Assembly (NCBI RefSeq): GCF_020966635.1
Contig: NZ_JAJKFQ010000005.1
Span: 372,001-436,000, forward strand
Reading direction: 5' to 3'
Length of the DNA: 64,000 nt
Source: Stieleria sp. JC731
Lineage (GTDB): Bacteria > Planctomycetota > Planctomycetia > Pirellulales > Pirellulaceae
Shown piece after piece: positions 51,008 through 58,202 of the stretch. The notes below the pieces were generated by a model, which worked only from the letters and a program-made list of their open reading frames with translations, was not told the DNA's origin and did not search any database. Position 1 is the first letter of the stretch. Every line of letters starts with the position of its first letter. The position numbers and the translations under genes were made by a program.

Positions 51008-53152
51008 ATGCTCACCGACCTGCTGCTCCTATTCGCCGAAGCAGAACCTTCCGGATTGGAACTCTTCTGGGCCCAAGTGTTGCTTTGGACCCGCGTCGCG
51101 TTAGGAATCGGCGTTGTCATTTTTGTGCATGAACTTGGACACTTCGTTGCCGCGAAGACGTTCGGAGTCAAATGTGAAAAGTTCTATATCGGATTTGACC
51201 CGCCTCTGAAGATCGGCCCGGTCAAGCTACCGAGTGCGTTGGCTAAGTTCCGCTACGGTGAAACCGAATATGGGATCGGCGTGATTCCGCTAGGTGGCTA
51301 CGTCAAGATGCTTGGGCAGGATGACGATCCACGCAAGCTAAAGGAAGAGTCCGAGCGAGCGAAGCAGCTTGAAGAAGTTGACGAAGAAGCAATTTCTGAC
51401 GACGCGGAAGAACAGCAACCGCAACGGACCGAAGAATTCGACCCACGCAGCTTGCCGGCAAAGCCCGTTTGGCAACGCATGATCATCATGAGTGCCGGTG
51501 TATTCATGAACGTGATCACCGGCGGCATGTTCGCCGCATGGGCATTTATGTCTGGTGTTACATACACGCCAACGCTTGTCGGCAGTGTTGTCCCAGGCGG
51601 CCCCGCATGGCAGGCGAACCTTGAGCCAGGCGGTCAAGTTATCAGTATCGCCGGAATGACGGACACGCAAATGCGTTTTCGTGACATGAAGAAGGAAGTC
51701 TTGCACTCCGGAATCGAAGACAGCGAACAGATGCTGCCCGTCTCCGTTCAATATGGCGACGATGTACGGGACTTGGAACTGCCAATGATGTCCGTGCCGG
51801 GGCAAAAATACAATCGATTGATTGGCATCGGCACTGCGTTCCAGGCCAAGGTCAATCCGACGCAAGCCGCAGTTGCCAAGTCCGCTGCGGCTGAGGTCTT
51901 GACCGAAGAAGATCGTGGTGCGGAAATCGTGTCATTCAATTCGACACCGATCGATTCAGATGCCAAGATCCCCAGCTTGCCTCTGCTTGACTACATCTTT
52001 ACGCATCCGAAAGAGTCGATCCCGCTTGTCCTAAAGCGTGAAGACGGGTCCGAACACGAGGTCAGCCTTCCGGTTCAAAAAAGCTCTTGGGTCGGGTTGC
52101 GTGTCCGTCCAGGTAATATCACGGCGCTCGTCAAAGGCGGACCGGCGGAAAAAGCAGGAATGCAAGTCGGTGACGAAATCGTTTCGGTCGAGGGCTTGGA
52201 TGACCTAAACGTTGGAAATCTGCTACTGCACCTTGCAGACAAAAACGAAGTGATGTTATCGGTAAAGCGTGGCGGTGAAGAGAAGACACTGACGATCACG
52301 CCTGATGATTCGCTGCAGACCAGCGAACCCTTTGATCATCTGCGGCGATTCGCTGCGATGAACGCCTATGGCTTTGCTTTTGAAGTCAGTTCCGTCGTTG
52401 CATCGTTCGACAAATCGATGCTGGTTTCGGGTGACGCACCCCAGGCCGGTGATACGTTGAAAGAAGTCGTTTTGGTTTCCGAAAACGATTTCCCACAAGA
52501 ATACAAAGAGAAGCCGCTTAGCAGTGCGGTTGAGGGACTTTCAAAGCCTTGGAAGTTCGGCACCAAAGAAACCTCCTGGGGATTCTTCGAATCGCTTCAA
52601 GTGCTTCCGGTCGGGACAAAGTTCCGCCTACTGTGCTCACGCGGATCGAATCAAGAAATTATCGAGTCGACGGTCCAGATCGGATCCGACAGCGAATTGG
52701 TACAGTTCGATCGAGGACTCGTGCTCGCACCTTTCAGTCTCGTTCGGGTGGCGAATTCGTTCGGCGAAGCGGTCTCACTGGGGATTCGTGAAAGCAAAAA
52801 CGGTTTGAGCGACGTCACTCGTTTTCTAAAGATGGGCGTCTCCGGTCGGGTCGACGCCGACATGGTTGGTGGTCCGATCCGGATTTTCCAGGTCGCCGGC
52901 TACGAAGCAGAACGCGGCTTTTCGGCCCAGTTGTTGTTCCTGACGATGCTCAGCATGAACCTTGCCATCTTGAACTTCTTGCCCGTTCCTGTGCTTGATG
53001 GCGGTCATATCATGTTCTTGATCTACGAGGCTGTGCGCGGTCGCAGGGTGAACGAAGAAATCGAATACCGTTTGACGCTCGCCGGGTTCTTGATGTTGCT
53101 CGCCGTCATGGTCATGGTGTTTTACAACGACATACGCAACATGTTGGGATAG
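51008..53152 (+). CDS. rseP: Site-2 intramembrane protease RseP
   Basis: The 714-residue product has the zinc motif HELGH (residues 41-45) in the first membrane helix and the second ligand motif NFLPVPVLDGGHIMFL near residue 670. Conserved KCEKFYIGFDPPL and GGYVKMLGQDDDP follow. PDZ domains occupy about 185-290 and 365-430, with a third diverged part at about 430-570, making the protein much longer than the usual 450 or so residues. It also has an acidic insert at about 115-145. It cleaves membrane-anchored regulators (anti-sigma factors) or signal-peptide remnants. It is downstream of dxr and upstream of bioA. Confidence 0.9.
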   Translation: MLTDLLLLFAEAEPSGLELFWAQVLLWTRVALGIGVVIFVHELGHFVAAKTFGVKCEKFYIGFDPPLKIGPVKLPSALAKFRYGETEYGIGVIPLGGYVKMLGQDDDPRKLKEESERAKQLEEVDEEAISDDAEEQQPQRTEEFDPRSLPAKPVWQRMIIMSAGVFMNVITGGMFAAWAFMSGVTYTPTLVGSVVPGGPAWQANLEPGGQVISIAGMTDTQMRFRDMKKEVLHSGIEDSEQMLPVSVQYGDDVRDLELPMMSVPGQKYNRLIGIGTAFQAKVNPTQAAVAKSAAAEVLTEEDRGAEIVSFNSTPIDSDAKIPSLPLLDYIFTHPKESIPLVLKREDGSEHEVSLPVQKSSWVGLRVRPGNITALVKGGPAEKAGMQVGDEIVSVEGLDDLNVGNLLLHLADKNEVMLSVKRGGEEKTLTITPDDSLQTSEPFDHLRRFAAMNAYGFAFEVSSVVASFDKSMLVSGDAPQAGDTLKEVVLVSENDFPQEYKEKPLSSAVEGLSKPWKFGTKETSWGFFESLQVLPVGTKFRLLCSRGSNQEIIESTVQIGSDSELVQFDRGLVLAPFSLVRVANSFGEAVSLGIRESKNGLSDVTRFLKMGVSGRVDADMVGGPIRIFQVAGYEAERGFSAQLLFLTMLSMNLAILNFLPVPVLDGGHIMFLIYEAVRGRRVNEEIEYRLTLAGFLMLLAVMVMVFYNDIRNMLG

Positions 53153-53199
53153 ATCGAAACAGTCTACTCCCAGTCGACGGATCGAGCTCGTCTACCACA

Positions 53200-54498
53200 A
53201 TGTCTCTCATCGATGGCGTGATGTCACAGCATCCCGACTGGCAGTCCAATGGCTACGACCACATCTGGATGCCTTATTGTCAGATGAAGACGGCGCCGAT
53301 GCCGGCCGCCGTGGTGGCGACCGAAGGCGTTCGGCTGGAACTCGCTGACGGTCGAACTCTGATCGATAGCTTGGCGTCCTGGTGGTCCGCATGTCATGGG
53401 TACAACCATCCATTCATGTTGGCGGCTATCGAACGTCAGCTTCACCGTATGCCCCATGTGATGTTTGGCGGTATCAATCACGAGCCCGCCCTAACGTTGG
53501 CTTCGCGACTGGCAGAGCTCTTGCCTGGTGATCTGAACCGGGTGTTCTTCGCCGACAGCGGTTCGGTCGCTGTCGAAGTTGCGATGAAGATGGCGATCGG
53601 GTATTGGCGAAACCATTCGAAAGCCAGCAAGACTCAGTTTTTGGCTTTTCATCACGCTTATCATGGCGACACGACCGGCGCGATGTCGCTTTGTGATCCG
53701 CAGCGAAGCATGCATTCCGCGTTTGGCGATGGGCTGTTGAAGCAACTTCATTGCCAACTTCCTAAGGACGCATCCGACCTTGACTGTTTTGCGCAAACGA
53801 TCACGCAAAATCGCGATCGCCTTGCAGCGGTATTTGTAGAGCCGCTTGTGCAGGGAGCCGGTGGCATGCGTTTTCATACGCCCGATGTTCTGCAGGCGAT
53901 TGCCAAGTTGTGTCGAAAGAATGATGTGTTGCTGGTGGCCGACGAGTTGGCCACCGGGTTTGGTCGAACCGGTTCGATGTTCGCTGTCGAGCAAGCATCG
54001 GTCGTTCCCGACATCCTTTGTCTTGGAAAGGCGCTCACGGCCGGTATGTTGCCAATGGCCGCGACCGTTGCCACCGACGCGGTATTCGATGCATTCTTAG
54101 ACGACGATGCGAGTCGCGCCTTCATGCACGGTCCCACGTTCATGGCGAATCCGCTGGCCTGTGCTGCTGCCAACGGTTCACTTGATTTGTTTGAATCTCA
54201 GCCTCGGTTGTTGCAAGTTCAGGCCATTGAAGATCATCTGAAAGTCGCACTGGCGCAATGTCGGGAAATTGATCGTGTGGTCGATGTTCGTGTCAAAGGA
54301 GCGATCGGTGTCATTCAGGTCGATCGTTTGGACCATGTTGATCGGTTGAGGCAAACGTTTCTTGATCGTGGGGTGTGGCTTCGTCCTTTTGGCGATTGCA
54401 TCTACACAACGCCGCCTCTGGTTATCGAGCCCGATGACCTAAAAACCATCACCGATGCGATGGTGTCTGTTACCAAAGAGTGGGCCGGTTGGCGCTAA
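53200..54498 (+). CDS. bioA: Adenosylmethionine-8-amino-7-oxononanoate aminotransferase
   Basis: The 432-residue product is a fold-type I PLP enzyme of the BioA subfamily: HIWMPYCQMKTAP at the N-terminus, SWWSACHGYNHP, HVMFGGINHEPA, the cofactor-contact FADSGSVAVEVAMKMAIGYW, HHAYHGDTTGAMS, DELATGFGRTG and the PLP lysine in LCLGKALTAGMLP. These match BioA (DAPA synthesis in the biotin pathway), which uses SAM as amino donor. No other bio genes are in the window. A pair of hairpins follows the stop. Confidence 0.9.
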   Translation: MSLIDGVMSQHPDWQSNGYDHIWMPYCQMKTAPMPAAVVATEGVRLELADGRTLIDSLASWWSACHGYNHPFMLAAIERQLHRMPHVMFGGINHEPALTLASRLAELLPGDLNRVFFADSGSVAVEVAMKMAIGYWRNHSKASKTQFLAFHHAYHGDTTGAMSLCDPQRSMHSAFGDGLLKQLHCQLPKDASDLDCFAQTITQNRDRLAAVFVEPLVQGAGGMRFHTPDVLQAIAKLCRKNDVLLVADELATGFGRTGSMFAVEQASVVPDILCLGKALTAGMLPMAATVATDAVFDAFLDDDASRAFMHGPTFMANPLACAAANGSLDLFESQPRLLQVQAIEDHLKVALAQCREIDRVVDVRVKGAIGVIQVDRLDHVDRLRQTFLDRGVWLRPFGDCIYTTPPLVIEPDDLKTITDAMVSVTKEWAGWR

Positions 54499-54502
54499 CT
54501 GG

Positions 54503-54544
54503 GACGGTCGGAACCGACCGTCAGAGCCGTTTTTGACGGTTCTG
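54503..54544 (+). terminator. Two adjacent hairpins after bioA
   Basis: GACGGTCGG pairs perfectly with CCGACCGTC across 2 nt, directly followed by CAGAGCCGT pairing with ACGGTTCTG around TTTTG. No long T-run follows the second stem, so termination efficiency is uncertain. Confidence 0.55.
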
Positions 54545-54648
54545 GGATCGAATTCGCCGTCGCGATTGTTGTCGTGCGTGGTATTTCGGCGATAATGGCC
54601 GCCCTGCTCTATCTCTCCCATATTCCCTTCTGCATCGGTGATACAGAT

Positions 54649-56583
54649 ATGCGATTTGCTTTTTCGGCGATTCGACGGTCATTGACTCGTCAAACGCTAT
54701 CCCTGGCGGTCTTGGCCGTCGGGACATTCTCGGTACCGGCGGTCGCCGAGACCGAAGTCAATACTCTTAGCGAAGCTGAAAAACGCAGTGGTTGGAAACT
54801 ACTGTTCGATGGTGAATCGACCGACGCTTGGCGGAACTACCAAAAAGACACCGTCAGCGACGGATGGAAAGTTGAAGATGGCGTTTTAAGCCGCACCGAT
54901 AAGGGCGCCGGCGACATCATCACCAAAGAAAAATTCGATGCGTTTGAGATGCTGGTCGAATACAAGATCAGCCCCGAAGGCAATAGCGGGCTGATGTTCC
55001 ATGTGACCGAAGACAATCCACGTCCGTGGCATAGCGGACCGGAAATCCAAATTCAGGACAATGTTGACGGTCACGACCCTCAAAAAGCGGGCTGGCTTTA
55101 TCAGCTCTACCGCCCCATGGTTCCGAATTGGGCCGCCGAAAAAACACCTGTCGATGCAAGTCGTCCCGCCGGACAGTGGAACCAAATCTATTTGCGTGTC
55201 GCTCCTCAAGGCTGCGAAGTTTGCCTCAACGGAGTGCGATACTACACATTCAACGTTGGAAACGGCGATTGGAACCGACGCGTTCAAGAAAGCAAATTCG
55301 CTCAGTTCGATGGTTTTGGCAAAGCAGGTGAAGGCCACATCTGTTTGCAAGACCACGGCGATTTGGTTTCCTTCCGCAATATCAAAGTGCGACGCCTAAA
55401 CGAAGACGGTTCGGTTCCGCAACCGATCGATCGTCAACTTGGACTCAAAGGCGAACTGGCGTTCCCGAACCTGAAATGGGACCAGTGGGAAGCCGTCGAC
55501 GACAACGGTCGTATTCGCCCGCTGCGAATCCTCGAACTGACTCCGTCACGCGATGGCACCAATCGTCTTTTTGCCGCCTCGCAGTACGGGGCAATCTGGG
55601 CGTTTGAAAACAAGTCAGACGTGACAAAGAGCCATCTCGTTTTGGATAAGCGTGGTGCCGTTGCCGATTGGCAGAGCCCAGGCGGAAACGAAGAAGGGAT
55701 GTTGGGCTTGGCGTTGCACCCGAATTTCAAAGAGAACCAAAAGTTCTACGTCTATTACACTCACCCGACGATTACCAAGTCGATTTTGAGTGAGTTCACG
55801 ATGAAGTCTGACAATCCCAATCAAGCTGATCCTGAATCGGAAACAGTCTTGATGGAGATCGATCAACCTTACAAAAACCACAACGGCGGTAGCATCGAAT
55901 TCGGCCCCGATGGCTACCTATACATCGGACTTGGTGACGGTGGTGACCGTAACGACCCGAAAGCCAACGGTCAGAACCGAGGAACGTTGCTCGGTTCGAT
56001 CTTGCGAATCGACGTTGACCACCCAGCGGATGGAAAGCCTTACGGTATTCCAGCGGACAACCCATTCGTGAAAACTGAAGGCGTGCTACCAGAAGTCTTC
56101 GCCTATGGGATGCGAAATCCCTGGCGGATGGCATTTGACCAAAAGACCGGTGACTTCTGGGTCGCCGATGTTGGTCAGGAACTTTGGGAAGAGGTCAACT
56201 TGGTGACCAAGGGCGGAAACTATGGTTGGAGCAACCGCGAAGGGACCAACCCGTTCGGAAACCGCGCCGATGTCGAAGGCACCAGCGATCCGATCGATCC
56301 TGTCTGGCAATACGACCACCGTGTCGGTCGTTCGATCACTGGCGGGCGTGTTTACAACAGCTCACGCGTTGGTGAATTGACGGGGAAGTATCTCTATGCC
56401 GACTATGTGACCGGAAAGATCTGGGCCCTCTCCTATGATACGCAAACAGGTAAGGCAACGGCCAATGAAGAAGTCGTTCCGGACAGTATCCCTGTTTTGG
56501 CATTCGGCGAAGACGAAAACGGTGAAGTGTTCTACATGACCAACAGTCCTCGCGGTGAATGCATCTACCGCTTTTCGAAGTAG
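54649..56583 (+). CDS. Exported DUF1080-sorbosone/glucose dehydrogenase fusion
   Basis: From ATG 54649 (MRFAFSAIRRSLTRQTLSLA) the product is 644 residues with a signal peptide ending near AVA/ET. Residues about 30-255 are a DUF1080 domain (GWKLLFDGESTDAWRNYQ, GNSGLMFHVTED, GQWNQIYLRVAP, NGVRYYTFN). Residues about 275-640 form the six-bladed PQQ-dependent glucose/sorbosone dehydrogenase propeller: EGMLGLALHPNF, NHNGGSIEFGPDGYLYIGLGDGGD, GSILRIDVD, YGMRNPWRMAFD and GQELWEEVN, with the catalytic-type His in NHNGG. It likely oxidises a sugar in the periplasm, with DUF1080 binding glycan. It ends at a strong terminator. Confidence 0.85.
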   Translation: MRFAFSAIRRSLTRQTLSLAVLAVGTFSVPAVAETEVNTLSEAEKRSGWKLLFDGESTDAWRNYQKDTVSDGWKVEDGVLSRTDKGAGDIITKEKFDAFEMLVEYKISPEGNSGLMFHVTEDNPRPWHSGPEIQIQDNVDGHDPQKAGWLYQLYRPMVPNWAAEKTPVDASRPAGQWNQIYLRVAPQGCEVCLNGVRYYTFNVGNGDWNRRVQESKFAQFDGFGKAGEGHICLQDHGDLVSFRNIKVRRLNEDGSVPQPIDRQLGLKGELAFPNLKWDQWEAVDDNGRIRPLRILELTPSRDGTNRLFAASQYGAIWAFENKSDVTKSHLVLDKRGAVADWQSPGGNEEGMLGLALHPNFKENQKFYVYYTHPTITKSILSEFTMKSDNPNQADPESETVLMEIDQPYKNHNGGSIEFGPDGYLYIGLGDGGDRNDPKANGQNRGTLLGSILRIDVDHPADGKPYGIPADNPFVKTEGVLPEVFAYGMRNPWRMAFDQKTGDFWVADVGQELWEEVNLVTKGGNYGWSNREGTNPFGNRADVEGTSDPIDPVWQYDHRVGRSITGGRVYNSSRVGELTGKYLYADYVTGKIWALSYDTQTGKATANEEVVPDSIPVLAFGEDENGEVFYMTNSPRGECIYRFSK

Positions 56584-56626
56584 GTTGCTCGGTTCGAGAA
56601 ACAAAACTGAAGTCAGATAATTTCGT

Positions 56627-56666
56627 CAAACCTGCCGGTGTGAATGCATCGGCAGGTTTGTTTTTT
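56627..56666 (+). terminator. Rho-independent terminator
   Basis: CAAACCTGCCGGTG and CATCGGCAGGTTTG form a long stem with a 6-nt loop, followed by TTTTTT. It ends the DUF1080-dehydrogenase gene. Confidence 0.9.
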
Positions 56667-56705
56667 GTAGCGGGCGGTTGTGTGATTGGTGACGCCAATG
56701 CGTTA

Positions 56706-57028
56706 TGGCACTGAGCCGCGACGGCGTTAGCCGCGGTTGAGTGATCTGTGTGATTTGGTCACCAACAACCGACGCTAACGCGTTAACGGCTCAGGCTGGT
56801 TTGGAACTGAGCCGCGATGGCGCTAGCCGCGGTTGAGTTGTCCGAGAGTTTCGGTCACCAACAACCGACGCTAGCGCGTTAACGGCTCAGGTTGGATTGG
56901 CACTGAGCCGCGACGGCGCTAGCCGCGGTTGAGTGATCTGTGTGATTTGGTCACTAACAACCGACGCTAGCGCGTTAACGGCTCAGGTTGATATGGCACT
57001 GAGCCGCAATGGCGTTAGCCGCGGTTGA
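56706..57028. repeat. 96-bp tandem array of the palindromic repeat family
   Basis: Units begin at 56706, 56802, 56898 and 56994 (TGGCACTGAGCCGCGACGG and close variants), exactly 96 bp apart, with three full units and one half. Each full unit has a reverse arm (CTGAGCCGCGACGGCGTTAG) and a forward arm (CAACCGACGCTAACGCGTTA then ACGGCTCAG) able to pair. Confidence 0.9.
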
Positions 57029-57431
57029 ATGATTAATTGAGCCCTATCTGCTTGAATCTCAAATCCCAAATCAGGGCACCACACCCCCGACAACCTGCAC
57101 CAGTTCTCGATCACTTTTTGCATTTTTTTCTACGATCTTGGGGCTCTTCATGAAAGGCAACCAAGTGCGTGAAACACTGGGAAAACACACATTTGTGGCT
57201 TTATTGCCGTGCGTGAATGGCACCGGCGCGGGAAACACCTGAGTTTTTTGCACAAATTGATCTGGATTTACTCAAGTCTATTTCGCTACTGTCGCAATCA
57301 ACCGTTAGGGGCACTGGCGGCATTGGGCAACGCTGCCGGAAGTCTCGTTTGTTTTCCTTTTTTTGCGACTAGGTTTGCCATAAAAAACACTTAGTAAATC
57401 GCGATTCCATTTGTTTCGATCTGGGGCAGTT
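57029..57431. other. Gene-free region upstream of the LuxR-type gene
   Basis: About 400 bases, AT-richer than average near 57110-57400 with T-runs. No protein-like frame is seen. It probably contains the promoter of the regulator gene, which I could not place. Confidence 0.4.
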
Positions 57432-58052
57432 ATGATCAAAGCAAGTCAGGAGACGGGTACATCGCTCGGTATTCGTCCATTCGCCGTCGTTCTACAAAAT
57501 GACCGTTTCAATATCGCTTCCCTTCCGGATGCGCTTCCTTTCGAATGCAAGGAGGTGGATTCTTGGGAGCAAGTTTTCCGCAAGCTGAGCTCGTTTCGGC
57601 CCGGATGCTTGTTAGTCGATTTTGACCACGATCGGCAGAACGTGTTGAATCAGATTCACCATTTTGCTGACCACGGGATTCGCTTCTCATTGGTTGGTGT
57701 AACCGCCGATCAATCTAGGAAAACCTTTCAACTGGCAATCCGGAACGGATTCACCGATTTGGTGAGTCGACCGTTGGATCGCCGAACGTTGATCGATTCG
57801 GTTGACGAAGCTTTTCGTACCGATAGTGAAGGTGCCAACTCGCTTTGCGAGATCCGTAGTTGCTTTGGCAAGCTAACGCCGAAGGAACGCGAGGTTCTGC
57901 CGGAGTTGTTGTTGGGGATCCCTTCACGCAAATTGGCAAGCATCCACGCGGTTACTTATCAGACGATCGATCGGCATCGCAAGCATGTCATCGAGAAGAT
58001 GAAGGTCGAGAATATGACCGAGTTGGCGATGAAGCTTTATCGCCAATACTAG
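57432..58052 (+). CDS. LuxR-type regulator with degenerate receiver domain
   Basis: The start is ATG 57432, with GGGG 6 nt upstream, giving 206 residues. Residues about 15-130 look like a response-regulator receiver: GCLLVDFDHD supplies the phospho-acceptor position. The N-terminal acidic pair is replaced (VVLQNDRF) and the conserved Lys is Arg (VSRPLDRR). Residues about 145-206 form a LuxR/FixJ helix-turn-helix: LTPKEREVLPELLLGIPSRKLASIHAVTYQTIDRHRKHVIEKMKV. It likely binds DNA, possibly independently of phosphorylation. No partner kinase is adjacent. Confidence 0.8.
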   Translation: MIKASQETGTSLGIRPFAVVLQNDRFNIASLPDALPFECKEVDSWEQVFRKLSSFRPGCLLVDFDHDRQNVLNQIHHFADHGIRFSLVGVTADQSRKTFQLAIRNGFTDLVSRPLDRRTLIDSVDEAFRTDSEGANSLCEIRSCFGKLTPKEREVLPELLLGIPSRKLASIHAVTYQTIDRHRKHVIEKMKVENMTELAMKLYRQY

Positions 58053-58202
58053 GATCAATTCTGGGAGTAGGCTGCCCATTCGATGCGACGATTCCTGTGG
58101 TCGTCGCATGTAGCGGGGGAAGTCGCGACGTCATAAGCAGATTGCTAAGAACGCAATTTCGACTTGATGTTCGCGAGTTTCTATCTTGGGCTGCACGCCT
58201 TG

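Noticed and set aside
56706-57028. The tandem array as a CRISPR array
   Set aside because: The 96-bp units are nearly identical over their full length, so there are no unique spacers, and no cas genes are present.
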